A DNA stretch of 64,000 nt from Barnesiella sp. WM24 (GCF_004570975.1 NZ_SPPC01000013.1:37636-101635); one strand, 5' to 3'; shown: positions 25,869 to 35,585, counted from the first letter of the stretch. Numbers and translations: made by a program. The notes: a model not told the origin generated them from the letters alone.

Positions 25869-27007
25869 TGGAAAATAGAGATAAACCAATCGGTCTGATA
25901 ACTTACCATGCGGCATACAATTTCGGCTCCGTGATGCAAACGTATGGCACGGTGAGAACTATAGAAAAATTGGGCCAATCAGTTGAGACCATTGATTATC
26001 GCACACCAAGCCAGACTTTTTGGTATCAGACTGACTTTTCCCGTAAAAAGGGGTTGCGCTCGATGATTGACAACTTCGGCTTCCAATTCATTAAGGCAGC
26101 GCGTAAGGAAAGAGCAAGAAAATATGAGGATTTCATTGCACGGTTTCTAAAACCGACCACCAAACGATATACCGGCTATGAGCAGTTGTGTGATGCCAAT
26201 CTTGACTACGATGTGTTGGTTTCTGGAAGTGATCAGGTATGGAACATCGGCTGTGGCGAGTTTAAATATGAGCCACACAATGCTATATTGCCATACTTTC
26301 TTCAATTCGGCACTCCGAAAAAGAGAGTGGCTTACGCATCAAGTTTTGGCGGACAGACACTCCGCAATGTCAAGAAATACAAAGATTTGCTTTGTCAGTA
26401 TGATGCACTGTCTACTCGTGAATCCATAATACGCGATTACATTGAAAAGGCTACCGGTAGAAACGTAGCACTGGTATGTGATCCTACTTGGCTTTTGGAT
26501 AGGAGAGAATGGCTTTCATTGCCGGGAGTGTATCGCCCCGACATGAAACGTAAGTATATTTTCGTGTATGCGCTGTATTGGAACTTCAGGGCGCTTAACA
26601 ACTGGCTTCCAAAGATAAAAGAACTTGCCGACAAAAACGATATGGATGTATACTGCGTCTCTCCGCTGAATTACCATCGCGACAAAGAGATAACCATGAT
26701 TCAGGACGCAGGTCCGCTTGACATTTTGTCATATCTCGCAAATGCGGCATTGGTCATAACAAACACATTTCACGGCACTATTTTCTCAATGAATTTTGAA
26801 GTACCTTTCTATAGCTGCTGTGTCCAGCCCGGCTCACGTCAGGGACAGATGCTCGCTATGTGCGGACTTGAGGACAGGGTAATCAACAGCCCCTCAGAAC
26901 TATTGGAAGACAGTGGATTTGACTGCGATTTCACAGAATCAACAAGTGCAATAAATAAACTGAGGAATAGTTCGATAGAATACCTAAAAAACAATTTGGA
27001 TTTATGA
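25868..27007 (+). CDS. Polysaccharide pyruvyl transferase family protein
   Basis: A 379-residue GT-B-like enzyme of the CsaB/WcaK family that places pyruvate as a ketal on capsule sugars. Family features: the opening IGLITYHAAYNFGSVMQTYG, SGSDQVWN near residue 117, CDPTWLLDR near 200 and TNTFHGTIFS near 297. It overlaps the FrhB-like gene by one base and acts with it by inference. A zwitterionic or acidic capsule repeat is implied if active. Confidence 0.88.
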   Translation: MENRDKPIGLITYHAAYNFGSVMQTYGTVRTIEKLGQSVETIDYRTPSQTFWYQTDFSRKKGLRSMIDNFGFQFIKAARKERARKYEDFIARFLKPTTKRYTGYEQLCDANLDYDVLVSGSDQVWNIGCGEFKYEPHNAILPYFLQFGTPKKRVAYASSFGGQTLRNVKKYKDLLCQYDALSTRESIIRDYIEKATGRNVALVCDPTWLLDRREWLSLPGVYRPDMKRKYIFVYALYWNFRALNNWLPKIKELADKNDMDVYCVSPLNYHRDKEITMIQDAGPLDILSYLANAALVITNTFHGTIFSMNFEVPFYSCCVQPGSRQGQMLAMCGLEDRVINSPSELLEDSGFDCDFTESTSAINKLRNSSIEYLKNNLDL

Positions 27008-27039
27008 CAAATAACAAATCATAGACCAACGAATAGAAT

Positions 27040-28167
27040 ATGAAATATGACTATCTAATAGTAGGTGCCGGGCTGTTCGGCGCCACATTTGCGCATCTCG
27101 CCCGTAAGCAGGGCAAGCGTTGTCTTGTCATTGACAAGCGACCTCATGCGGGAGGCAATATATACTGCGAAGATATTGAGGGTATTAACGTACATAAGTA
27201 CGGTGCACACATCTTCCATACATCTGACCGCGAGGTATGGGATTTTGTCAACTCTATCGTGCCGTTTAACCGCTACACCAATTGTCCTGTGGCTCAGGCC
27301 CCCGACGGCAAGCTCTACAATCTGCCGTTCAACATGAACACGTTCTACCGGATGTGGGGAGTCAAGACCCCGGCCGAGGCGCAGGCAAAGCTCGATGAAC
27401 AGCGCCACGAGGCTGTGGAGCGCATGAAAGCCGACGGCATCGCAGAGCCGCGCAATCTTGAAGAGCAGGCGTTGACCCTCATAGGCAAGGACATCTACGA
27501 GCAGCTAATCAAGGGCTACACCGAAAAGCAGTGGGGTCGCAAATGCACCGAACTTCCTGCATTTATCATACGCCGGCTGCCGGTGCGCATGATATTTGAC
27601 AACAACTACTTCAACGATGCATATCAAGGAATACCCATAGGTGGATACAACCGCCTCATCGACGGTCTTCTCGACGGCATCGAGGTGAAACTCGACGCCG
27701 ATTTCTTTGCCGACCGCTGTCACTGGGAGTCGGTAGCTGATAAAATCGTGTTTACCGGAAAAATTGATGAATATTACGGCTACCGTTTTGGCAGGCTTGA
27801 ATACCGCACCGTGCGCTTCGAGACCGAAATTCTCGATAACCCCAACTATCAAGGAAACGCAGTGGTCAACCATACTTCAGCCGATGTGCCATACACTCGC
27901 GTAATCGAGCACAAGCACTTCGAGAGCTTCGGTAATGCCGTCTACGACAATCCCAAGACAGTGATTTCGCGAGAATACTCCACAGAGTGGACCGACGGCA
28001 TGGAGCCATTCTATCCCGTCAATGATGCCCGCAACCAGGCAGTTTACGAGCAATACCAAGCGCTCGCCGAGCAGGAAACCTCAGTGATATTCGGTGGGCG
28101 CCTCGCTGAATACAAATACTACGACATGGCACCTATTGTAGCCCAAGTCCTCAACCTATTTAAGTAA
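27040..28167 (+). CDS. glf: UDP-galactopyranose mutase
   Basis: FAD enzyme converting UDP-galactopyranose to UDP-galactofuranose, 375 residues (family usual about 370-390). It shows the dinucleotide fold YDYLIVGAGLFGATFA, NIYCEDIEGINVHKYGAHIFHT, the substrate-loop region WGVKTPAEAQ, and ending YYDMAPIVAQVL. Codon use is GC-richer than in the genes on both sides, so it seems older or differently derived within a mosaic cluster. It implies galactofuranose in the polysaccharide. Confidence 0.95.
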   Translation: MKYDYLIVGAGLFGATFAHLARKQGKRCLVIDKRPHAGGNIYCEDIEGINVHKYGAHIFHTSDREVWDFVNSIVPFNRYTNCPVAQAPDGKLYNLPFNMNTFYRMWGVKTPAEAQAKLDEQRHEAVERMKADGIAEPRNLEEQALTLIGKDIYEQLIKGYTEKQWGRKCTELPAFIIRRLPVRMIFDNNYFNDAYQGIPIGGYNRLIDGLLDGIEVKLDADFFADRCHWESVADKIVFTGKIDEYYGYRFGRLEYRTVRFETEILDNPNYQGNAVVNHTSADVPYTRVIEHKHFESFGNAVYDNPKTVISREYSTEWTDGMEPFYPVNDARNQAVYEQYQALAEQETSVIFGGRLAEYKYYDMAPIVAQVLNLFK

Positions 28168-28172
28168 ACCCA

Positions 28173-29116
28173 ATGTCACGCCACGCTTACTGCATCATCG
28201 CACACAACGATCCATATTGTCTACAGACACTCGTCAGCACTATAGACGATGAGCGCAATGACATATTCCTGATACTTGATAAAAAAAGTGATATCAAAGA
28301 TTTCGCCGGAATTAAAACCAGAAAAAGTCGTCTGATTACCCCCCCCAAGAGCAACGTATTGATATTCAATGGGGTAGCTTGTCGCAAATCCAAGCAGAAT
28401 TACTTTCATTCAAGACTGCTATCGGATATGGGGAATATGATTACATTCATTTGTTGTCCGGGCAAGACCTGCCATTGAATACACAGGATTATATACACAG
28501 ATTTTTCGATTCTTTGAAAAAAGGCACAAATCTGATTGGATTTGCACAAGGTGAGTTCAACCGACAAGACTTGGCTCTAAAGACAAATTATTATCATTTT
28601 TTTATTGACAAATACAGGTATCCAATACGATATGTCAGAGGCCTGCTCAATATTTACCGTGATGCAATGGTGTCATTGCAAAAGCGTATTGGTTTAAAAA
28701 GGCGGTGGAATATGAAACTCTATAAAGGGTGCAATTGGGTCTCGATAACCCCCGAGTTTGCCCGATACCTCGTGGATAAAGAACATTCTATATTGAAGAT
28801 GTTCCGCTGGGTGCCCTGCGCTGATGAAATTTACAAGCAGACTCTGATGATGGAATCGCCATACAAACATACTGTTTACAGCAGAATACTTGATTTTGCA
28901 GGAATGACACGCAAAACCGACTGGACTCGGGGATGTCCTTATACATGGCATGAATATGATTTTCAGGAATTGATAACTTCAGATGCCCTGTTTGCAAGAA
29001 AATTCTCATCTAATATCGACAAAAAAATAATAGACAAAATATCTAACCATATTTTACTCAATGGAAGAAAAGAAGCAACCACGGATAAAGATACTCGTAG
29101 CTTGCCACAAAGCTGA
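28173..29116 (+). pseudogene. GT14-like beta-1,6-GlcNAc transferase, frameshifted at a C8 tract
   Basis: Core-2/I-branching type glycosyltransferase in two frames. Frame one starts MSRHAYCIIAHNDPY and runs through ITPP; frame two continues with RIDIQWGSLSQIQAELL and DYIHLLSGQDLPL, the family signature. The break falls exactly at a run of eight C (28339-28346). Six or nine C would join the frames into one protein of about 314 residues. Read as shown, translation of frame one ends at 28478 (101 residues). This is either a phase-variable gene in the OFF state, a true pseudogene or a base-call error. The last 56 bases overlap the next gene. Confidence 0.8.
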
Positions 29117-29900
29117 CCCCAACATACGCCAGGATGACATCTACATGCCCATACAGGTAGGCAAGGCGCTCCACCCCGAGCTCGACCTCGGGTTTCAGTG
29201 TGACAACACCGGTGACAACATCTCCGAGAAAAACGGCTCCTACTGCGAGCTTACCGCCCTCTACTGGGCATGGAAAAACCTCAAAGATGTCGACTATATC
29301 GGCCTCTGCCATTACCGCCGCTACTTCGACATGAGCAATGAACAATTATGTAAGATTGCTGATTCCAACGAAATATTGTTGGCAAAGCCTCTTACACTTC
29401 CTACATCAGTTTACAATGAACTTGTTTATTGGACATGCCTTGAAGATACCACTATATTTATAGATTCCCTTCTGTCTCTTTTCCCTGAATACAAGGAGGA
29501 TGTAATATCATATTACTTTATGGGAAATAAATTCAGCCAATGCAATATGATGTTGATGTCAAAAGAAATGTTTGATGATTATTGCAATTTTATTTTTCTG
29601 GTACTTCAATTGACAGAAAGCAGGCTGAAAATTTCCGGTTACACGCGTCAACGCCGTGTACTTGGCTATCTTGCAGAAACGGCATTAGGACTATGGGCGA
29701 AACATAATAATCTTAATGTGAAAACGGTTGAAATTGTTATGGATACACCATCAAACAGAATAAAAGATCTGATTAATAATTTAAGATTTGATGCGGCTTT
29801 CAGACTTTCCAAACGTGTTAATTGCCCCACTACAGTCCCCATAGAACCACCTCTAAAAACCGGATTGATTTTAGATGGGATTATCTCTAAAGTTTATTAA
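29061..29900 (+). CDS. DUF4422 glycosyltransferase, compositional mosaic
   Basis: Predicted capsular glycosyltransferase of 279 residues with the DUF4422 opening KILVACHKAD and the block YCELTALYWAWKN followed by GLCHYRRYF. The first ~280 bases (to about 29340) are GC-rich with C-ending codons; the remainder is AT-rich like neighbouring genes, with a sharp change after the HYRRYF block. This suggests recombination at a conserved 5' end that swapped in a new specificity region. Its start lies inside the end of the GT14 frame. Confidence 0.82.
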   Translation: MEEKKQPRIKILVACHKADPNIRQDDIYMPIQVGKALHPELDLGFQCDNTGDNISEKNGSYCELTALYWAWKNLKDVDYIGLCHYRRYFDMSNEQLCKIADSNEILLAKPLTLPTSVYNELVYWTCLEDTTIFIDSLLSLFPEYKEDVISYYFMGNKFSQCNMMLMSKEMFDDYCNFIFLVLQLTESRLKISGYTRQRRVLGYLAETALGLWAKHNNLNVKTVEIVMDTPSNRIKDLINNLRFDAAFRLSKRVNCPTTVPIEPPLKTGLILDGIISKVY

Positions 29901-29910
29901 TACAGAACGA

Positions 29911-30879
29911 ATGAATACGCCCTATATTTCCATAATTATACCTGTATATAATGTCGAAGACTTTATTGAAGCATGCCTGAATTCAGTAATCAATCAAACC
30001 TACAAAGATAATTTTGAATGTATTTTAATAGACGATTGTGGGAATGATAACAGCATGGAAATTGCTAAAAAGATTATTTCAAACTATCATGGTAATATAG
30101 AATTTAAAATTATAAGTCATTGCAAAAACAGTGGTTTATCAGCTGCAAGAAATACAGGAATTAAAAACGCAAAAGGAACATATATATTATTTCTTGATTC
30201 TGATGATGAATTAACAAAAACATCGTTAGAACTTCTTGCCAAGCCACTTAAAGAAGAAAAATATGATGTTGTCGTAGGCAGTTACGAGCTAATAGGTCAA
30301 GGACAGTTCGAGATATTGAAAATAGACAATGATATCAAGATTCTGAATCAAGAAGAAATCTTTAAAAAATTCATTTCACGCAAAATATATGAAATGGCGT
30401 GGAATAAGCTGATAAAAAGAGACTTTCTAATTGACAATAAAATTTGGTTTGAGGATGGATTATTACATGAAGATGTCCTTTGGTCGTTTTATCTATTTTA
30501 CTACTGCCATAAACTAAAATTACTAATCGCACCGACTTATCGGTATAGAGTAAGAGAAAACGGAATTATTGGACAAAGAAATGCAAAAAACATCTTACAT
30601 CTAAAACGAATATTTGATGACAAGCTAAAATTCATTAAGCAAAAAATTCTGTACAAGCACTATCCTGAACTGACAGAATATATGTATCGTCAGAAATTAG
30701 CCTTACTTAAAGGCTGTATAGTTTATAATATTGAGAAATCTGTTTTTAAGGATGTCCAACAACAAAAGTTATTGCTTGGCAATCACCACATTTCAATAAA
30801 AACAATTCCTTACTTAATCGCATCAAACATGCCTTACAAATTATTTAGTGTAATAATTAAAATATTTTCTCCTAAGTAA
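29911..30879 (+). CDS. GT2-family glycosyltransferase
   Basis: GT-A fold transferase of 322 residues. I use the ATG at 29911 (MNTPYISIIIPVYN); an upstream ATG at 29875 would lie within the previous gene. Motifs: ISIIIPVYNVEDFIEACLNS, ILIDDCGNDNS, the DxD-type FLDSDDE near residue 95, and GLLHEDVLWSFY. Strongly AT-rich, typical of a transferred specificity gene. Confidence 0.9.
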   Translation: MNTPYISIIIPVYNVEDFIEACLNSVINQTYKDNFECILIDDCGNDNSMEIAKKIISNYHGNIEFKIISHCKNSGLSAARNTGIKNAKGTYILFLDSDDELTKTSLELLAKPLKEEKYDVVVGSYELIGQGQFEILKIDNDIKILNQEEIFKKFISRKIYEMAWNKLIKRDFLIDNKIWFEDGLLHEDVLWSFYLFYYCHKLKLLIAPTYRYRVRENGIIGQRNAKNILHLKRIFDDKLKFIKQKILYKHYPELTEYMYRQKLALLKGCIVYNIEKSVFKDVQQQKLLLGNHHISIKTIPYLIASNMPYKLFSVIIKIFSPK

Positions 30880-30899
30880 GTCGTAAAAATTAATTTATA

Positions 30900-31040
30900 C
30901 TAAGCCGCATGGGCAAAATTGATATTGAGTTCAGATCCAAGAGCAGCCAACGCACGGTTGGTTGCATAGAGCATGGAATCTGTGGAACAATAATCTGCAG
31001 GTCTGAGCCATTTGCCCTTGAGGATTCTCCAGAGCGTCTC
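30900..31040 (-). mobile_element. 3' remnant of an IS630-like transposase
   Basis: Minus-strand frame ending at 30900 reads AIIETLWRILKGKWLRPADY and then YATNRALAALGSELNINF, which resembles the end of DDE transposases of the IS630 type. Only about 45 codons remain; no catalytic residues and no terminal repeats are visible. Confidence 0.5.
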
Positions 31041-31384
31041 GATGATGGCAAAGATGGATTTCTTTTTGAAAAAAAGAAAAAGCTGTATCAATCATTAATT
31101 CATTTGCTAAAAATCCACAAGATATTGAGGCAATGATGTATGGTTGCCCGATTGTCGGAACAGAAGAAGCATTTGAGGGGTATGACATTGAATATGATAA
31201 AATCGGGGCACGATGCAATATACCAAAGGAATTTATTGATGCTATAGGTCAATTGAGAAATTCAAAGGGACGCTTGTTAAACAGTGCAAAATACTCTCGA
31301 ATTACATTTCTTGAGAAATATGATACAAATGTGCTTAAAAATAAAATGACCGACTTTTTACGAAATGTAAAATATCCTACTTGA
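31041..31384 (+). pseudogene. Glycosyltransferase C-terminal debris, frameshifted
   Basis: Beside the IS remnant, one frame reads GKDGFLFEKKKKLYQSLIHL and then shifts to NPQDIEAMMYGCPIVGTEEA in the next frame, ending at 31384. Both parts look like C-terminal pieces of GT1/GT4 enzymes, perhaps from two different genes joined. There is no N-terminal domain. Confidence 0.6.
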
Positions 31385-31468
31385 TTCAATAAATTACAAC
31401 GTGCTTCCGCTGAGGTAATGCTATTTCTCCATAACAATAGCTAAAGAAACAACAAGATATTTAGTAAT

Positions 31469-32587
31469 ATGTTATATTCTGATTCTTTTAAAGTCGGGAT
31501 GGTCTATTTAGGACGTAAGGGTGGTGGTGCTACCTATTCTTACGAAATGTGTCGTGCATTATTGCGTAAGAATATAAAAATTTTCGCTATTGTCTCTGAA
31601 AATATAGAATCCCGTGACAGATGGATAAATCTTAAACAAGAAGGGAGCCTGATTCTATATTTTTTACCAACCTACACCAACCGATTTGAATTCATAAAAA
31701 GTTTTTTCCTGAGTCCTGGATATAAAAAATGTGTGAAGGAATTAAAAAAATGGAGTCCGGATGTCATTTATATCCCAATGCTTACATTAAATGCGTGGAA
31801 AATCGTTCGGCATTTTAACAGTGACAAGATTGTTACTACTATTCATGACTTAATTCCTCATCCGGGAGAAAGAAATCCTATACAAACTCTTATATTTAAT
31901 TATATTAAACGAAAGAGTTCAAGATACATAGTTCTTACTGACAGTTTTAAATGCAAGGTCGCAGAGTGTTACGGAGTAACTCTAAATAAAGTCCTTGTAT
32001 TACCACATGCCGGATTCTGTTTCAGAAAATCCGATACACCGCCGGATTTTGATATGATTCATTTTTCAATACTGTTTTTTGGCAGGATTACTCCATATAA
32101 GGGTTTGGGGGTTCTTCTTGGAGCGATTGATAAAATTAGAGATAGTATTCCCGAAATTAAACTTACAATCGCCGGGGAGGGAGAGCTTAGATCTTCTGAA
32201 ATAGCTATGATTAAACGTAATTCGGACATAATTACTTTAATAAACCATTGGATATCGGAAGAGGAGATAGCTCAATTATTTGAGCAAAGTGATTTTTCAT
32301 TACTCCCGTATACTGAAGCGTCTCAATCAGGGGTCGCTGCAGCATCCTTCGGGGCAGGAAGGACAGTTGTCGCAAGTGATGTCGGTGGACTGAAAGCACA
32401 AGTTGAAGCCGGTGGCGGAATTGTCATTGAAGCGGGTTCTTCAGAAGAATTGGCTGATGCGATAATTATGCTTTATAAAGATCCTCAGATTATAATAGCA
32501 AAGAATAAAGAAGCCTTTGCTTATTTTCAAAATGAATTGACTTGGGATGCTTCTGCATCAAAGCTAATTGAATTTTTACGTAATTGA
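31469..32587 (+). CDS. GT4-family glycosyltransferase
   Basis: GT-B transferase of 372 residues. The N-terminal half has GGGATYSYEMCRALL and TTIHDLIPHPGER; the C-terminal half has FFGRITPYKGLGVLLGA, the LTIAGEGEL strand, and the E-x7-E type sugar-nucleotide site around LLPYTEASQSGVAAASFGAG and VVASDVGGL. AT-rich. It lies between the GT debris and the polymerase. Confidence 0.9.
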   Translation: MLYSDSFKVGMVYLGRKGGGATYSYEMCRALLRKNIKIFAIVSENIESRDRWINLKQEGSLILYFLPTYTNRFEFIKSFFLSPGYKKCVKELKKWSPDVIYIPMLTLNAWKIVRHFNSDKIVTTIHDLIPHPGERNPIQTLIFNYIKRKSSRYIVLTDSFKCKVAECYGVTLNKVLVLPHAGFCFRKSDTPPDFDMIHFSILFFGRITPYKGLGVLLGAIDKIRDSIPEIKLTIAGEGELRSSEIAMIKRNSDIITLINHWISEEEIAQLFEQSDFSLLPYTEASQSGVAAASFGAGRTVVASDVGGLKAQVEAGGGIVIEAGSSEELADAIIMLYKDPQIIIAKNKEAFAYFQNELTWDASASKLIEFLRN

Positions 32588-32606
32588 TTATAACTCGTAT
32601 GTATTT

Positions 32607-33710
32607 ATGAGGATAAATATTAGGCATAAATATCCCAGGTTTTGGGTAGCCTATTTTTGTGTCAGAATTTTTTATCTGTTATTTGATGTATTTGTCTACG
32701 GAAGAATATCCACGCTTGGCGATACTGCCAGATATTTAAGTGGAGGTAGTGCATTCCAAAATGGAGGTCTATCTTTATTTAATAGCACTTCTGTTATGGA
32801 TATAATAGGTTTGATTCTTGGCCGAATATCTTTAGGAAATGAGCTGATTGCGAATCTCCCTTTTATGTTAATGTCTTTTTACTGTGTATATTGGACAATA
32901 ACAAAAACAGAGATGTATAGATACATAAATAAGATTGTATTATTCATTCTTATTTCATTGCCTAATTTTTGTATTTGGACATCCATATTGTCAAAAGAGT
33001 CCGTCGGACTGGTCTTTTCTGCAATATTTAGTGTGTTGTTTATTAATTTTTTGAATAGAAAATTTAAAATCAGACTTAGAGATTATTTTGCAGCATATCT
33101 TTGTATTGTATTTAAGCCACAATATTTCCCATTTATATTTGGAAGTCTCCTCTTTATATACCTTTGTTCAAAATTACGAACTCCAGAGGCAAAGGGCTTG
33201 CTGTCCATATTTATTACAATCTTAGCTATTGCAGTATTATGGATTGCGCAGCCGCTTATTGATGTTTTAGCATTGCAGATGTATGCACATTTTGATTTTG
33301 CAGGAACCTCTACAAGGCCAAATATATTTGTCAATGAGGGCGATTTTATGCATTATGCGCCATATGGGATGTTACAGTCGTTTGTTGGACCTACATTTTC
33401 AGAAATGATTGGTTCTCCACTCAATTTTATTGCCGGACTGGAGGGCTGGGGTATTGTTCTGATATTTATCTGGCTTGCATCAAGAGGTATAATAAGAGTT
33501 GTGAAATTTGGCAAGCTTTCGCCCGTGCCATTATATTCAATTTCATTCACGGTGCTGGGTATATTATTTGTTCATTATCCTTTTGGTATTTTTAATGCCG
33601 GATCGGCAATTCGATATCGGACTAATTTTTTATTCTTGTTTATAATCTTGTTTTCATATTTGTATGCCTACTACAAACCCTCCAAAAAGCCAATGTATTC
33701 TATTTTGTGA
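32607..33710 (+). CDS. Wzy-like polysaccharide polymerase (polytopic membrane protein)
   Basis: A hydrophobic 367-residue protein with about 9-11 membrane segments and the EpsG/Wzy-like layout, including a periplasmic loop near residues 235-280 (FAGTSTRPNIFVNEGD). It starts at ATG 32607; the TTG at 32568 lies inside the previous gene. It probably joins repeat units in the periplasm. Sequence conservation is low in this group, so the call rests on topology and on being the only such protein in the cluster. Confidence 0.7.
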   Translation: MRINIRHKYPRFWVAYFCVRIFYLLFDVFVYGRISTLGDTARYLSGGSAFQNGGLSLFNSTSVMDIIGLILGRISLGNELIANLPFMLMSFYCVYWTITKTEMYRYINKIVLFILISLPNFCIWTSILSKESVGLVFSAIFSVLFINFLNRKFKIRLRDYFAAYLCIVFKPQYFPFIFGSLLFIYLCSKLRTPEAKGLLSIFITILAIAVLWIAQPLIDVLALQMYAHFDFAGTSTRPNIFVNEGDFMHYAPYGMLQSFVGPTFSEMIGSPLNFIAGLEGWGIVLIFIWLASRGIIRVVKFGKLSPVPLYSISFTVLGILFVHYPFGIFNAGSAIRYRTNFLFLFIILFSYLYAYYKPSKKPMYSIL

Positions 33711-34230
33711 TAACTCTTTAAGGGAGTTGATCAATTTTAGAGAAGATGTTATAAACAGTTATGCGAATGCCGGTAAGCGTGTGATTTTGGTTGCTCCAAA
33801 GAATAGAGAATATAATCCTGAGTCTCCAAATATTAAATATATTCCTATTGATGTTGACAGAGGCGGAATGAACCCGATTCGGGATATAAAATATTTTATG
33901 AATTTATATGGAATATATCGAAGAGAAAGACCCGATTATATATTTCATTACACGATTAAACCTAATATATATGGTTCAATCGCTTCTAAGCTATTGAAAA
34001 TCCCGTCAACTGCGATGATTGCCGGATTGGGATTTGTTTTCACTTCCGACAGTATCGGAAGTCAGATAGCGCGTAGGCTTTATAAGTTTGCCTTGAAATT
34101 TCCTGAGTGGGTGTTGGTGCTGAATAAATATAACAAGGATTTACTGATAAAGAAAAGTCTTATTTCCTCTGACCGGTTGATTCTCCTGAAAGGAGGGGAA
34201 GGTGTAAATCTATCTAAATTTGATATATAA
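33664..34230 (+). CDS. GT4 glycosyltransferase, N-terminal half (split gene)
   Basis: First half (188 residues) of a WbpH/PglA-like GT4 enzyme: acceptor-side domain with FHYTIKPNIYGSIASK and the linker LLKGGEGVNLSKFD, which in intact homologs is followed directly by the donor domain. Translation stops at TAA 34228-34230. The donor-binding half is the next ORF, joined by TAATG. Removing one AT from the run at 34223-34228 would fuse the two in frame. It may be a translationally coupled split enzyme or a slipped-strand variant. Its 5' end overlaps the Wzy-like gene by 47 bases. Confidence 0.8.
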   Translation: MPTTNPPKSQCILFCDNSLRELINFREDVINSYANAGKRVILVAPKNREYNPESPNIKYIPIDVDRGGMNPIRDIKYFMNLYGIYRRERPDYIFHYTIKPNIYGSIASKLLKIPSTAMIAGLGFVFTSDSIGSQIARRLYKFALKFPEWVLVLNKYNKDLLIKKSLISSDRLILLKGGEGVNLSKFDI

Positions 34231-34778
34231 TGTGTAAATTTTTAATGATATCACGAGTGCTCTATGATAAGGGATATTCACAGTATGTAGAGTCAGCACG
34301 TCTAATTAAAAACTCCCATCCGTCTGCGAAGTTTATGCTCTTGGGTGATATAGATGAAGACTATCCTAATCATGTTCCTCGTGAGGTTGTGGAAAATGAT
34401 GTCAGAAACGGACTGATTGATTATCTGGGCTACAGGTCAAATGTAAAGGAAATTATAATGGGCTGTGATTGCATCGTTCATCCGACATATTATAATGAGG
34501 GTCTGTCGCGTGTGCTAATGGAAGGCTTGGCGATGCGGAAGCCTATAATAACCACCGATATTCCAGGATGTAGAGAAACAGTCGATGATGGAGTAAACGG
34601 TTTTTTATGTGAACCTCGCAGTGTATTTTCTCTTACCGAATGTATTAAAAAATTTATCATGCTTTCGCATGAACAGCGTGTTATAATGGGAAAAGCCGGA
34701 CGAATAAAAGCCGAAACTACTTTTGATATAAGTGATGTTATAAAAATATATCACTCTATAACAGATAAATACATGTGA
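34230..34778 (+). CDS. GT4 glycosyltransferase, C-terminal half (split gene)
   Basis: Donor-binding half (182 residues) of the same enzyme: KFLMISRVLYDKGYSQYVES, MLLGDIDEDYPN, and the nucleotide-sugar site HPTYYNEGLSRVLMEGLAMRKP with TTDIPGCRETV. It starts at the ATG overlapping the previous stop. Alone it lacks the acceptor domain, so function needs either complementation between halves or frame restoration. Last intact gene of the capsule cluster. Confidence 0.8.
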   Translation: MCKFLMISRVLYDKGYSQYVESARLIKNSHPSAKFMLLGDIDEDYPNHVPREVVENDVRNGLIDYLGYRSNVKEIIMGCDCIVHPTYYNEGLSRVLMEGLAMRKPIITTDIPGCRETVDDGVNGFLCEPRSVFSLTECIKKFIMLSHEQRVIMGKAGRIKAETTFDISDVIKIYHSITDKYM

Positions 34779-34893
34779 AATTGGAATGTCGAATGGTAAA
34801 CATTTCATTAGTGTCTATTCAGTGAACTCGCTGTGTCGGATGGCTTAGGGCTTACGACGTTATAGGGTGATACCGTGATGAAGCGGAATAAGG

Positions 34894-34928
34894 CGTTGCC
34901 ATGCAGTAAGTGCGTGGCAACGTTTTTT
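34894..34928 (+). terminator. Intrinsic terminator closing the capsule operon
   Basis: CGTTGCCA (34894-34901) pairs perfectly with TGGCAACG (34915-34922) and is followed by six T. The 115 bases between the last GT frame and this hairpin hold no gene. Confidence 0.8.
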
Positions 34929-35134
<206 letters not shown>

Positions 35135-35176
35135 CATCCGGCCCAATATTTAATCTAAGAAGAGGCTGTGTCATAA

Positions 35177-35464
35177 GCCGAACCCAACAGATACATCACC
35201 GTAGCGCGCCTTGATAAAAATTCCGATAACTGGTATGTCGGTGCAATCACCGATGAAAATCCAAGGACTGCAACCATTGACCTTGGTTTCCTGCCTAAAG
35301 ATGGCAAATATGAAGCAACCATATATGAAGATGCGCCTGATGCCCATTGGAAAAACAATCCGCAGGCTTACCGGATCAGGACGATTAAGGTAAAACCCGG
35401 AATGAAACTTCGTCAACCGCTCGCACCGGGAGGCGGAGCCGCAATACAAATCAAGAAAATTTAA
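35177..35464 (+). pseudogene. C-terminal remnant of a GH97 glycoside hydrolase
   Basis: A 95-codon open stretch after a stop, without a start, reads RYITVARLDKNSDNWYVGAI then TDENPRTATIDLGFL and ends LAPGGGAAIQIKKI. This is the C-terminal beta-sandwich of SusB-like GH97 enzymes. The catalytic barrel and N-terminal domain are missing. Confidence 0.8.
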
Positions 35465-35548
35465 ATCGCTTCTATAGTCCGAGGTTTCAATAAGTACAAT
35501 TTCTCAAAAAAGATTGCTAAGGTTAAAAATTTAAACAAATGTTCTTTA

Positions 35549-35585
35549 TGCTGGCTTGCGTGTGAACGTAGGTCAGTATTTTTTT
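35549..35585 (+). terminator. Wobble-rich hairpin with T7
   Basis: A 12-pair stem (35549-35560 with 35567-35578, several G-T pairs) is followed by seven T. It would terminate transcription from the remnant region before the CBS-domain gene. The rest of 35465-35716 shows no gene. Confidence 0.55.

Noticed and set aside
30909..31136. 75-codon plus-strand ORF as an intact gene
   Set aside because: Its first half is antisense to the transposase remnant, and only the second half (from about 31041) resembles a glycosyltransferase end. Treated as debris.
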